Below, in pieces: positions 36,632 through 45,466 of a stretch of 64,000 bases of DNA; position 1 is the stretch's first letter, and each line of letters starts with the position of its first letter. A program made the position numbers and the translations under genes. Source of the stretch: Porphyridium purpureum (lineage: Eukaryota > Rhodophyta > Bangiophyceae > Porphyridiales > Porphyridiaceae); the NCBI GenBank assembly GCA_008690995.1, contig VRMN01000008.1:186001-250000 (forward strand), read 5' to 3'. Below the pieces are notes generated by a model. It searched no databases. It was not told where the DNA came from and saw nothing but the letters and a program-made list of their open reading frames with translations.

Positions 36632-36967
36632 TAGGTACATACGCGCTCAGTGTTCAAAAGGAGCTTGCGGAGTCGGTAAGTAATAAAGAAATAACTATCT
36701 CGAAACCTTGATGCGCACGTTTGGTTGGCGGTCTTCGACACGCCTCGATTGGCTGACCTTCCTGGGCATGGAAGCCGTCACTCGCGTGTCCCGACAGACT
36801 GATATATTTGGTCACGGAGGATTCGACCGTGTCGGCACATCAGACGGCGGGGCGCGCCCGCCCTTTTACGCGTCCCGATTCCAATCGCAAAGCTGCTTTG
36901 CGCTGCATAGTTCGAGTTACGGTTGCTGCAGGAGGGACATGTGCAAGGGCGGACATCGGTGTCCCCG
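36632..36967. other. Gap upstream of the GT61 gene with a possible uORF
   Basis: An ATG at 36711 opens an 86-codon frame whose TGA (36969-36971) overlaps the GT61 start ATG (36968) as ATGA. The peptide is Cys/Ser/Arg-rich and not recognised. If the GT61 mRNA starts upstream of 36711 this would be an upstream ORF; the transcript start is unknown. No GTACAGT motif was seen. Confidence 0.3.
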
Positions 36968-38860
36968 ATGAACTACTGGCAAGGTATGGGTCGAGCGCGC
37001 GTTGTTGGGCGCACCAAGGCGATCAAAGGAACGACGCACGAGGAATATGGCCCGGAAGAGACGCCGCGCAAGGTTTTTGTGAGTGCGCAGACGCGCAAAG
37101 TGATTTGGGCTCTAAAGGTGGTCGCGGTTGCCGCCGTTTGGATCGCGCTGTTAGGAGGGCTGATTTATCTTATGCACATCGCGTTCCGCGGCCGCCCAAA
37201 TGCTGTGGACAGAGGACGCGTGTCCGACAGTGTGACCACGAATGACCAAGGAATGGCTACTGGCAGTGCTGGTGAACCTCAGGATGCTTCCAGCCAGGCG
37301 TCAAGCGACGCGAATGTAGAAACACAATCGCGCAACGAAAACCAGACCGCTCTTAAGCAGCTCCACGACCGTGTGCAGGCTAACTTTGAAGAGAAAGACA
37401 AGCAGCGGGAAGCACACGACGGAATCGGTAATTCAGATTCCCAGAGTGGGTTTGGAAGCGACAGCGCAACTCCAGGTCGAGAAGACCAAGTTGCAGAAAC
37501 CCCCGCTGTGCACAGGGGAAAGATCGACTCGCCATCGTACGAAGGGACTTGCTACCTTTCACTGCGTCAGGAGCGCGTGTGCGTCTTGTCGCCGTTTTGC
37601 GTGGAAGTGAACGGGCAAGGCGTCGCGACACCCGTAGTCGTTCTCGATCCGGACAAGGATCTTTCCTGCTTTCGTTTAAGGAAACATCGTGAGGTGACCA
37701 GCACGGGACAGGATCGATGTGATGAGTGGCTGCGACAGTTTGTGAAGGAAGCCGACTTTTCGCGGCCGCTGTCTTTCCAAAACAGGTCTTGGTTTGAGGC
37801 ACTTACGTGGAACAATAAGAGCGTTTATGTAGACGCACAGCCGGCTGCCTTTTTGAATCTGATGGCAGCATCGAACGCGAATATTGCGCACTTTAGTGGG
37901 CGAATCGGTCATTTATTTCACGTCATGCAGAATCTGGATCTTTATGGTTTCGCGGGGAAGAAGTTGCGACACATTGCGTTGCTCGGAGAAATCACGCATC
38001 AGAAGATGATGCACGTACCAGGCGATGCGCAATACGACAATTGGCACATGCGGCTGGCTCAGGTGCTTGGGGACAACGAGATTCCGGTCGAGCTAGGATT
38101 TCCAATGTCGCGGTTTACGCAGCCCGGCGTCCATTTTCTTGGTGGGCACCGCACTCGCAATTTCCGCATTTGCTGGAAAAATGCTGTGCTGCCGGCATTT
38201 CTGAAGGGCAGAATGTTTGTGAGCGCGGACGAGCTTCAGGCCAAGGCAGATCTACCGGAAAACGCCATTGGCGTGCCTCTGGACGCCATCGCTCTGCGCA
38301 AGGGTATTGGCAAGGTTGTCTTTGATGAGGAGAAACTTCCGGACATGAAGAGACGGCTCGTGCTCCTGGCTCGGGGCCGTACTCGAGTGTTTGAAGCGGA
38401 GGACCAAAAGGCCCTGGAAAAGCAGCTCGAGGATCTGGCCAAATCCAGAGGGTGGGAATACGAGACAGTTTCGTTTGAGAACAAGCCCTTCACTCAGCAA
38501 CTAGACTCGGTCAAGAACGCCGCGGTGGCTGTAGGGATCCACGGCGCGAATCTTGTGAATACGATCTTCATGCCACCGCACGCGGGTTTGGTCGAGATCT
38601 TCCCATACGGCTTTGCGCACGGCATGTACGAGCGCGGGCTCAACTCGGGCCTGCGATACGCGTCCGTGGACCTGACAACTGAGCCAGAGCGCCCTCCATA
38701 CCTGGAGAATCACGAAAACAGTGTCACCAAGTGCGTGCGCGAAAACCCAGCATGCAAGCTCTACTATAGATCGGACAGGCGCAAGGTACCCATTTCGGCC
38801 GCTGACGTGCGTCAAATTGTACAGGAAGTCGAGCTTATGATGAAGAGCACACCGTTGTAG
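36968..38860 (+). CDS. GT61-family glycosyltransferase (DUF563), type II membrane protein
   Basis: A 630-aa protein with a short cytosolic N-terminus, one hydrophobic anchor at about residues 47-70 (VIWALKVVAVAAVWIALLGGLIYLM) and a charged, Gln/Asp-rich stem of ~120 residues. The lumenal catalytic region carries FSGRIGHLFHVMQNLDLYGF, LVLLARGRTRVFEAED and the GT61 signature VAVGIHGANLVNTIFMPPHAGLVEIFPYG. Family members transfer xylose, arabinose or GlcNAc onto glycans or EGF domains in the Golgi or ER; the donor here cannot be predicted. Cys residues in CYLSLRQERVCVLSPFCVEV and CVRENPACKLYY could form disulphides. The first in-frame ATG is 36968; M at 36986 is also possible. A role in the alga's extracellular sulphated polysaccharide is possible but speculative. 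Confidence 0.85.
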   Translation: MNYWQGMGRARVVGRTKAIKGTTHEEYGPEETPRKVFVSAQTRKVIWALKVVAVAAVWIALLGGLIYLMHIAFRGRPNAVDRGRVSDSVTTNDQGMATGSAGEPQDASSQASSDANVETQSRNENQTALKQLHDRVQANFEEKDKQREAHDGIGNSDSQSGFGSDSATPGREDQVAETPAVHRGKIDSPSYEGTCYLSLRQERVCVLSPFCVEVNGQGVATPVVVLDPDKDLSCFRLRKHREVTSTGQDRCDEWLRQFVKEADFSRPLSFQNRSWFEALTWNNKSVYVDAQPAAFLNLMAASNANIAHFSGRIGHLFHVMQNLDLYGFAGKKLRHIALLGEITHQKMMHVPGDAQYDNWHMRLAQVLGDNEIPVELGFPMSRFTQPGVHFLGGHRTRNFRICWKNAVLPAFLKGRMFVSADELQAKADLPENAIGVPLDAIALRKGIGKVVFDEEKLPDMKRRLVLLARGRTRVFEAEDQKALEKQLEDLAKSRGWEYETVSFENKPFTQQLDSVKNAAVAVGIHGANLVNTIFMPPHAGLVEIFPYGFAHGMYERGLNSGLRYASVDLTTEPERPPYLENHENSVTKCVRENPACKLYYRSDRRKVPISAADVRQIVQEVELMMKSTPL

Positions 38861-38898
38861 CCATGCAGAGGTAAGCCAAGGCGCCCGCGTGCCCACGC

Positions 38899-39427
38899 CT
38901 AGGAATTGACGGTGAAACGGTGCTTGCACTTCAAGCACGTGTAAAAAATCGTTTGTCCTTCGTCCACTGATCGCAGTTGTGCAGTGCGGTAAGATAATTT
39001 GTTGTGGCCACACTTAGGGCACTGCTCTTCGATCACTGCGTCCCCTCCCGCTTCGTCCTCCGCGTTTTCTGTCTCCGGTGCATGGAAGCGACTCAGCTCT
39101 CGCGCTGGTTCGGTCAGCGGCTGCACCTGGAAGATGGGCTTGTGCTCCTGGCGCGTTCGTCCTGCAGAATTCGATAACAAGTAATAATCATGACAAAAGA
39201 GTTAGACATGCAGCTCGCTTGTTTAATTTCGGAAAGCGGAGACACGGCAGCGTCGTGCCCGCAGCCGCTTCCAAAGAATCGTCGAACACATTCGCAAACA
39301 TACCTTGTTTCAAGCCGCACCCTACGCACCGCGCTCTGTGTTTGTCGCCGCAGTATTGCAGACTGCCGCACTGCGCGCAGAAGTACTGTCGAAGCAAGTC
39401 CTCAAACGCTCGCGATGGGTCTTCCAT
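38899..39427 (-). CDS. RPA12: RNA polymerase I subunit RPA12 (two exons)
   Basis: A 128-aa Pol I subunit assembled from exon 1 (39427-39304) and exon 2 (39161-38899). Exon 1 encodes the N-terminal zinc ribbon (FCAQCGSLQYCGDKH...CVGCGLKQG). Exon 2 encodes the TFIIS-like C-terminal ribbon CPKCGHNKLSYRTAQLRSVDEGQTIFYTCLKCKHRF with the acidic DE hairpin used in transcript cleavage. Splicing joins ...LKQ-G-RTRQEHK... in frame. The intron (39303-39162, 142 nt) has GTATGT at its 5' end, a CTAAC branch-like site and CTGCAG at its 3' end. Both exons are individually open beyond the junctions, but only the join yields a normal-length RPA12. Start is the first ATG of exon 1. Confidence 0.88.
39162..39303 (-). 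other. Spliceosomal intron of RPA12
   Basis: A 142-nt GT-AG intron: donor CAAG|GTATGT, acceptor TTCTGCAG|GA, and a TCTAAC branch-like sequence about 50 nt before the acceptor. It interrupts a Gly codon after the N-terminal zinc ribbon. Predicted from protein continuity, not from transcripts. Confidence 0.8.
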
Positions 39428-39756
39428 TGCTTTGGACGAAACCTTGTGCAGCGCTCCGCGAAAAAGTTGGGTCCCCGACGAGCAACGACAGACGAATTTG
39501 ACGGCCGCAACCGTGTGCAAGACTTTCACAAAAAATGCAGGCTTTGGAGGACAGAGGCTCGATTGCCTGAGACAAGATGGAGCACTGCACGATACAAACT
39601 TTACTCCACGCGCACACTACCTACTACACTGGCTGCGAATCTCTTGGGGGACTACAGAGTCGGCACATGATTCGCATGATACCCGGTCCGTAACGTGGGA
39701 CGCCAAGAACGCGGTTCCGCTGTTTCTGCCCCTCAGACACAAAGCCATGGACTCTT

Positions 39757-40302
39757 TTACAGGTCGTCATCTCCGTACACGAACTCGTCATCATCGTCGT
39801 CATCCTTGATTTCCGGGAAAAGTCCCTTGGTCTGCAAGAAGGTTATTGAGCTCGAGATGGCGTCGTCGCGCAGCTTGATGGGGTAAATGCCCTTCTCCTG
39901 GTCAGCCTTGATCACTGCAATGCACGTGTTGGCGTCCTCCTTGACGATTTCGGCGCTGTACTTCTCGGTGTTCTTGATGAGCTCGATCGAGGACATCCAG
40001 TCCCTGGGATTGAGCTGATCGAGCTTTTCGGTGGGCACGTAGCACATGAGCCCCAGCTGCTGCTCGCCGGACGACACGATCAGCTTTCCGATCTTGCCCG
40101 AGCCGCCGCGGCGCTCCTCCTCGGCCTCATCGACCTCGAGGTTCATGCCCTCCATGACCTTCTCCAGCAGCGCCGGGTCGCCCTCGGGCGTCTCGACGGA
40201 CACGTTGTAGAACAGAATCCCAGACAGGTCCGAGGCGCCTTCCAGCTCCACCCCGCGCTTCCCGCCTTCCTTGAACGCAGCCTTCATCAGCTTCTCCGCC
40301 AT
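39757..40302 (-). CDS. Acidic protein of unknown function, 181 aa
   Basis: A soluble, Glu/Asp/Lys-rich protein starting MAEKLMKAAFKEGGKRGVELEG and ending in an extreme acidic tail (DDDDDDEFVYGDDDL). The middle (GKIGKLIVSSGEQQLGLMCYVPTEKLDQLNPRDWM) alternates predicted strands and helices, and the frame has a clear coding feel with strongly GC-biased third positions. I have a vague impression of similar proteins in other algae and protists, but cannot name a family. The frame is open upstream to 40470 through a CT repeat; the ATG at 40302 follows the repeat and is the first reasonable start. No membrane span or targeting peptide is seen. Confidence 0.7.
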   Translation of the reverse strand: MAEKLMKAAFKEGGKRGVELEGASDLSGILFYNVSVETPEGDPALLEKVMEGMNLEVDEAEEERRGGSGKIGKLIVSSGEQQLGLMCYVPTEKLDQLNPRDWMSSIELIKNTEKYSAEIVKEDANTCIAVIKADQEKGIYPIKLRDDAISSSITFLQTKGLFPEIKDDDDDDEFVYGDDDL

Positions 40303-40331
40303 CGCGCCTCTGCCTCCCGTCCTCACACTCC

Positions 40332-40356
40332 CTCTCTCTCTCTCTCTCTCTCTCTC
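40332..40356. repeat. (CT)n microsatellite in the leader of the acidic-protein gene
   Basis: About 12 CT units just upstream of the minus-strand ATG at 40302, so (GA)n in the mRNA leader or promoter. Confidence 0.85.
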
Positions 40357-40592
40357 CCTTTCCCCACACTCCGTTTCTCTCCCAACCCTTCTCACCCACG
40401 CCGCCACACACACCTTGTTTGATCTTTTCTTCTTGCTTTGTCTTTCCCTTCGCTTAAACCGATCCGGCAAACCGTCCGCTTGTCATGTTTCGTTTTCCTA
40501 TTCAAACACACCTCTTTTCATAGGACGCGACCGTGTTCACGCCGCAGCGCCGCATTTCGCGCGCCGGCCGTGGGAAACGGACAGCCAAGTTG

Positions 40593-40626
40593 CGGCTAAC
40601 GGCTTAACGGCTTAACGGGTTAATGG
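40593..40626. repeat. Short tandem (GGCTTAACG)-type repeats
   Basis: Three imperfect 9-nt units (ggctaacgg, cttaacggc, ttaacgggt phases) occur between the divergent starts at 40302 and 41063. TAACGG resembles a MYB-type site; related TTAAACCGTTAAC and GGTTAACC-like sequences occur near 19783 and 35212-35249. Confidence 0.4.
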
Positions 40627-40914
40627 CTAGACCGGAAACCGTTCACGCGCTGGGCTGAAAAAGTGTGACGTGCAGTGCCGGGCGGTCGTAGAACGCCAGC
40701 AGCGCTCAGTGCCGTCGCGCGCGTATGCATATGAGCTGCGCATCAGGATTGGCGCAGAGCGTGCAGTGGTAGTAGCCGCGCCATGATGGTTGCGGCCGAG
40801 TAGTGGATGCCACGTGCATACAATGCTCCGTTGAACGCGTCTCTCACCAACATGCTGTTGCGGTTGGCAACTCACATGGCTTTCGCCGAGATTTCCCGAA
40901 TGACAACGACGGCG

Positions 40915-40962
40915 GTACAGTTGATTCATGTAGTGTACAGTTGAAATGATCAGCAGCTGTAC
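40915..40962. promoter_or_regulatory. GTACAGT motif cluster upstream of PAP2 gene
   Basis: GTACAGT at 40915-40921 and 40935-40941, with a GCTGTAC variant at 40956-40962. It lies about 100 nt before the plus-strand ATG at 41063 and in the gap of the divergent pair 40302/41063. The remaining 40357-40914 stretch shows no convincing gene; a 100-codon minus frame there is judged chance. Confidence 0.55.
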
Positions 40963-41062
40963 TTTAGTGACGGGCGCGGGTTCAGTTGGGCGCGAGTGAA
41001 AGTTGGCGTGGGGGTGGTGCCTTGGGGGCAGTTAGGGAAGTGGGCGCTGTACGGGTGACCGC

Positions 41063-42073
41063 ATGGACTCGAAGAGCGTGCTTGTGCCGAACGGCTCGCT
41101 GCCTCCGCGCGCGATCCCAGCATCGCGACCATACGCGTACTACACGTTTCGTGAGAAATTGGGATGGGCCGTCGCGGTGGCGCTTCTGCTCGCCGTCGCG
41201 TTGGCCCCCGACTGGATTGCCGGCGATGGTGCCGTCAGCGCGGCGCTGAATGCGTGCGTCGTGGATCGAGCCTTCCAGCTGAATGCCGCCGATATTGACA
41301 CCGCTTCCGCAGCAATCGGGAAAATGAGCAGTCCTCTGCTACGGGCACTCGAAAGCGTGCCAGATAATGTTTTGAATCACGTCGCCGTCGCGTGCATGTG
41401 GCTGACCGCGCTCGGTATTGCGTGCATGGCAAGTGTACGATCGAGACCGGCGCATCGAAGATGGGCGCCCTGGTTTGAGCTGGCGTTCGCTGTGCTGTGG
41501 TTTCACGCCTCCTATTGGTTTTTGTACGTTGCAAAAGCTTGGCTGGGCGATGTGAATTGTAACAGCGCCAGAGCACCATTCTATCCGAATGGTGTCTCTG
41601 GGCACTACGCTTACTTTGGATTTTGCTCCCTGGGCCTCCCAGTCTTCTTTGCAGCTCATCTTCAAACGTCACAGCGGCACGAACGTCGGCAGAACGAAAA
41701 AACCAACGCGTTCTTTTCGGCACTTTATTTGGTCGCGATGGTGTACGCACTAACATCTTCCATCACTCTGTACCGGACGTACGCGCATGGATATCACTCG
41801 GCAAGGCAAGTTTTGCTGGGAGTCGCCACCGCCATACTGTCACACGTCTCTCTACTCGAGATGCTCGGCTCGGACACTGTGGCACCGCTTCACAAATGCG
41901 CTATTCTCGCCCTGTTTACGGCTTGCGGGTTCATGGGAACGCGTTCGACGTGGCCAGTGGAGGCGGCGCGAGGCCCGGCCATTGGTAATGTGCAGCTCTT
42001 GGTGCAGGTGAGCATGTGGAGCATTGTCATTCTTTGTGCATCAATGAGCGGGCGCAAAGAAGCGCTGGACTGA
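41063..42073 (+). CDS. PAP2-family integral membrane phosphatase, dolichyl-diphosphatase-like
   Basis: A 336-aa membrane protein with about seven hydrophobic spans (first at about residues 34-52). The lipid-phosphatase motifs are reduced but visible: FYPNGVSGHYAYF supplies the SGH of motif 2, and YRTYAHGYHSARQVLLG corresponds to motif 3. In motif 3 the final Asp is replaced by Gln, as in the eukaryotic dolichyl-diphosphatase branch (YHTxxQVxxG). Motif 1 (KxxxxxxRP) is not clear. Family members remove phosphate from lipid phosphates or pyrophosphates at the ER. It is longer than typical DOLPP1 (about 240 aa), so the substrate is uncertain. The ATG at 41063 follows a motif-bearing promoter. Confidence 0.65.
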   Translation: MDSKSVLVPNGSLPPRAIPASRPYAYYTFREKLGWAVAVALLLAVALAPDWIAGDGAVSAALNACVVDRAFQLNAADIDTASAAIGKMSSPLLRALESVPDNVLNHVAVACMWLTALGIACMASVRSRPAHRRWAPWFELAFAVLWFHASYWFLYVAKAWLGDVNCNSARAPFYPNGVSGHYAYFGFCSLGLPVFFAAHLQTSQRHERRQNEKTNAFFSALYLVAMVYALTSSITLYRTYAHGYHSARQVLLGVATAILSHVSLLEMLGSDTVAPLHKCAILALFTACGFMGTRSTWPVEAARGPAIGNVQLLVQVSMWSIVILCASMSGRKEALD

Positions 42074-42230
42074 CTGATCGGCAAGGATCGATGACGGTTC
42101 AGAATGCATGTACATTTAAATATAAGGGCTCACAGCTTGCTGTATCCAACTCATGTCCGTCATCTCATCATTGCATCTTCACTCGAGTACCGGGTATTGA
42201 CCACTGCGGCAAGACTTCCTGTGTATTTCT

Positions 42231-44516
42231 TTATAGTGAGAGATTCAAATCGCTCATGTCCTGTCGGCCCTGAATGATCAATCCGTGCTCGTTTGCAAGG
42301 TGCAGTAAGCAGATGAATACAAATGACGGTGATAGGTCCCTACACTGGTCCTCTGGCATTTCTGAGGGAAGCGTACTGATAACATTCTGCATGGTCGTCA
42401 TCACCGCGTCGCTGCTGTTCTCTCGCTTCCTGTCGGATGATACCCGATTCCAAATGATATCCTTGAGCTTGTGCACATCCACTTTCTTGGCAGTTCGCGC
42501 GTATTCGATTTGAACTTGCTCGATCTCTCGCGGTGCGTCAACAAGCTGGATCTGCGGAGCGACCATCGAGTACAATCCTGTAACTTCATCCTGCTCAACC
42601 TCATTGCCCTGCGAGTCATCGTCGAAGGCTGGAAGACCTCCCAAAAAGTCATCATCATCTTCGTCGTCGCCCGCGCCTGCACGATGTGCAAACGCGTCGG
42701 CATGCTGACCCAGATTACGCTCATTAGCTGAAAAGATCGAGGCTGTTACGCCATTGCTCATATCGACGCGCACGCTCATCGATGGTTTCACGTAGAACTT
42801 GAAAAGGTCCTGCACTTTGAGCTGATGGTCTTCGGGAAGACGGTTGGCCTGCTCTTGAGTCTGTTGCTTGCTGCGTGTTTCCTCCGAAAGCAGCAACGAC
42901 ATTAAATTGGTTACGGGCTTGAACGTCGCCTGCCCAAAGTGCGAATCGACGGCTTTCGAGAAGTCGATGGAGAATGTCTTTCGCTCTTTCGGCCTTTTGG
43001 CCCCTCCTGGATCCGCGGATGCATCTTGACTTTTCACGCGCGACTTGGTTGTCCCAACTGGCTGCCAATGGTCCGGCCCAGCCCACCCTTTCATCGATGA
43101 CACGTCAAAGAATCCGACATCGGGGGCGGCGGAGAAAGCCACGCCTGCCTCATACAGATCAGCGCCTTGCTCGACGCGTCTGCCAACCCCCCCAGGCGAG
43201 CACGACGAACTGACTGCAGACGGAGAAGGTGGATCAACTGGGCATACATTTTCTTCCGTGTCGCTCTCAAAGGTCTCTTGCAGGCCTTGCAGCATCGACC
43301 GCTCTTGGAGTTCTGCCAGCCCTAGCACGCTTCCTCCGGTACCACCGGAATTTTCATAATCGTATTCGAAGCTGTCAAGCTCAACCGCATCTGAAAAAGT
43401 AGACGATTCTAGCAAGGGTATCGTAGACTCTGCGCCCGTGGCCAAACTTTCAAGGCTCTGTATTCGTGCTTCGAGAAAAGTATAAAATTCCGGATTGATG
43501 GTGGTCTCCATCGCGTCGTCTTGGAAGGCTTGGTGTATTTCCGTCAACAAATAATCATCCACATGAAAGTCTGCCATAGAAGAGGAGTCCGTGATTCCTT
43601 GAAAAGCTGGTCCGCGTGAGTCGAGATAGAACGGGATTTCATGAGAGTCAAACATAATTTGAGCATTTTTGCCCAGCCTCAGATGGTTCAGTACCATGCC
43701 GCGCGCACCGCCCTGGTCAAATGCAGCAGACATCATCTTAAACAAGGGGTCTACGGCGCAATCCAGCTCGGGCTTTGTGACCGTGATGCTCGCCCAGCTT
43801 GGCTCGAGCGTGCTGCTCGCTGATTTTTTCTTGCTTGGCTTCGTTCCACTTTTCTGAGTGGCGGAACTTTTGCTATCTGGGTCACTGTTCACTTCATTGT
43901 CGAGCTCATCTGCATCCGCTTGCTCCGCGTCTGCACAATGCTGATCTTCCACATCGGCGACGGGTTCGACCGAGTTCAAGTCTCCCAAGAATTTGTAGAA
44001 AGTAGAGTGCGTCGAGTCGACGCGGTAGCCATAAATCTTGACACCGGCGTCCAACGTGCAGCCTGCGAGCTGGAAATTCGTTTCGCGATCCGCTCCGCCC
44101 AGCGTGAGTTTGCCGAGCTTCTCAATGATGTCAAAGTTCCACGAGTTCTTTTCGTTGATCTTATTCTCTGACGACATCTTGATTGTGTTTGAATAGAGGG
44201 CTGCGAGTTCACCATCGCTCATGGGCTGGAGACTTTGACGACGGGCGAGAAGTGAAGCATCCGTATCCTTCCGGCCGTCCTTCATCGTCAAGCTGCGCTG
44301 AACAGTCTCGCTCACATTCGTACTGTTTTTGATTGTGCCGTGGTTTTCCTTCAAAACATTAGACATGCGGAAACCAGCTCGCTTTCGGGCGCGTTGTTCG
44401 TCCGCATCCATCCACTTGTCGGCGGCAACCGGCGCAGCTTGTGTGACACTTGCAGCGTGGCTTCGCGCCACGCGCTGCGCATTCGTGTTCAGCACACTGT
44501 CCCTTCTCTTATACAT
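42231..44516 (-). CDS. CAPH: Condensin complex subunit 2 (CAP-H/Barren, kleisin)
   Basis: A 761-aa condensin I kleisin. The N-terminal half contains hallmark blocks: RKRAGFRMSNVLKENHGTIKNSTNVSETVQRSLT, LQPMSDGELAALYSNTIKMSSENKINEKNSWNFDIIEKL and TNFQLAGCTLDAGVKIYGYRVDSTHSTFYKFLGDL. The middle is acidic with WASITVTKPELDCAVDPLFKMMSAAFDQGGARGMVLNHLRLG. The C-terminal part has DVHKLKDIIWNRV and ends PSFVFICLLHLANEHGLIIQGRQDMSDLNLSL, the winged-helix that closes the SMC ring. The protein bridges SMC2 and SMC4 in mitotic chromosome compaction. Start is an ATG at 44516. Divergent to the secreted protein gene. Confidence 0.96.
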   Translation of the reverse strand: MYKRRDSVLNTNAQRVARSHAASVTQAAPVAADKWMDADEQRARKRAGFRMSNVLKENHGTIKNSTNVSETVQRSLTMKDGRKDTDASLLARRQSLQPMSDGELAALYSNTIKMSSENKINEKNSWNFDIIEKLGKLTLGGADRETNFQLAGCTLDAGVKIYGYRVDSTHSTFYKFLGDLNSVEPVADVEDQHCADAEQADADELDNEVNSDPDSKSSATQKSGTKPSKKKSASSTLEPSWASITVTKPELDCAVDPLFKMMSAAFDQGGARGMVLNHLRLGKNAQIMFDSHEIPFYLDSRGPAFQGITDSSSMADFHVDDYLLTEIHQAFQDDAMETTINPEFYTFLEARIQSLESLATGAESTIPLLESSTFSDAVELDSFEYDYENSGGTGGSVLGLAELQERSMLQGLQETFESDTEENVCPVDPPSPSAVSSSCSPGGVGRRVEQGADLYEAGVAFSAAPDVGFFDVSSMKGWAGPDHWQPVGTTKSRVKSQDASADPGGAKRPKERKTFSIDFSKAVDSHFGQATFKPVTNLMSLLLSEETRSKQQTQEQANRLPEDHQLKVQDLFKFYVKPSMSVRVDMSNGVTASIFSANERNLGQHADAFAHRAGAGDDEDDDDFLGGLPAFDDDSQGNEVEQDEVTGLYSMVAPQIQLVDAPREIEQVQIEYARTAKKVDVHKLKDIIWNRVSSDRKRENSSDAVMTTMQNVISTLPSEMPEDQCRDLSPSFVFICLLHLANEHGLIIQGRQDMSDLNLSL

Positions 44517-44834
44517 CCTGCCAATTTATCAGGCACCGCGTCTTCCTGTCCGGAGGTTACTCGTTGCTGTCGTCCAATCGCACGTGGAGCGCAACTTGTA
44601 TCTCTTCCAACCGCGAATTTCAATGCAGACCGACCGACGACCCGGTCGTGAAGAGACAGTCCACGCCCGCTAATTCACCTGACTTCCTTTCGCTGAACAA
44701 TGGCGTCCAAACTGTTGCTGCTCTCGCCTTCACATGTACTTGGTGGCCTTTATGCCCTTCTCCCAGTTACCAGCAGCACCAAACACCCGCCCGCCAATCC
44801 CAAGAATTCAAATTTTCAAACCGCAGCTCATGAA

Positions 44835-44886
44835 GTACAGTAATGCACTGTACCTTTGCAGACTGTACCTCCGGATCGCACTGTAC
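44835..44886. promoter_or_regulatory. GTACAGT motif cluster (4 copies) upstream of CAP-H
   Basis: GTACAGT at 44835-44841 and ACTGTAC at 44847-44853, 44862-44868 and 44880-44886. The cluster lies 319 nt from the CAP-H ATG and 580 nt from the next plus-strand ATG. The rest of the 44517-45466 gap has no convincing gene, only short chance frames. Confidence 0.55.
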
Positions 44887-45294
44887 CGCAGCACAAAAAC
44901 CGTAACGCATGTGCTTACAGCGCTGAGCTGGACGCGCCATTGGGGGATTTGGAAATGCCCCGTTGCGCGTCACGCGCGCGCACATGATGTTTGCACAATG
45001 CGGCCATTGAAGCGTGTCGCGCAGCGTGGTGCGCGCTGCCGCCGCCGCGGCGCTTGGCCCATGTCTCTCGGACGGGACGGCCGGCAAGGCCTCGCATAGT
45101 CAGAAACGGTACTCGAGGTGACCGCGTTTCATGCAGCCATGCCAATTGATCGGAGTACGGCCCACGCGACGGACCTCTTTGGGAAGGGGCTCCAAGTGGG
45201 GCATCAGGTTTATCGGCAATGTGCGTCCAATGGACAGGTAGAGTTGGTTGGTCCCAAAAACCAGATCTGTCCTCGATTGGGAGCGATGCAGCTG

Positions 45295-45301
45295 TATAAA
45301 G
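45295..45301 (+). promoter_or_regulatory. TATA box of the secreted-protein gene
   Basis: TATAAAG in ctgTATAAAGcac lies 172 nt before the ATG at 45467, a plausible core promoter for that gene. Confidence 0.45.
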
Positions 45302-45466
45302 CACACTCCATGTCATTGGGGTACGCGCACGGTTTGTCTTGCAGATGGCCGAAGGTGTAACAAGGCCTCGCCTGCGCATGTCCACGAGAAAGAACACGAG
45401 AGCGCTTACGATAAGAGTGTCCACTAACCTCCAAGCAAAATCAGTATCGACGAGTCCTCAACCTCA

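Noticed and set aside
39188-39529. Exon 1 of RPA12 as a separate 113-codon protein
   Set aside because: The conserved ribbon stops at a perfect splice donor; the remaining codons before the stop are intron sequence, and the second zinc ribbon lies in the next exon.
44915-45424. 169-codon minus-strand frame between CAP-H and the secreted-protein gene
   Set aside because: No family features, a composition typical of antisense or intergenic GC-rich DNA, and it crosses the TATA box of the plus-strand gene.
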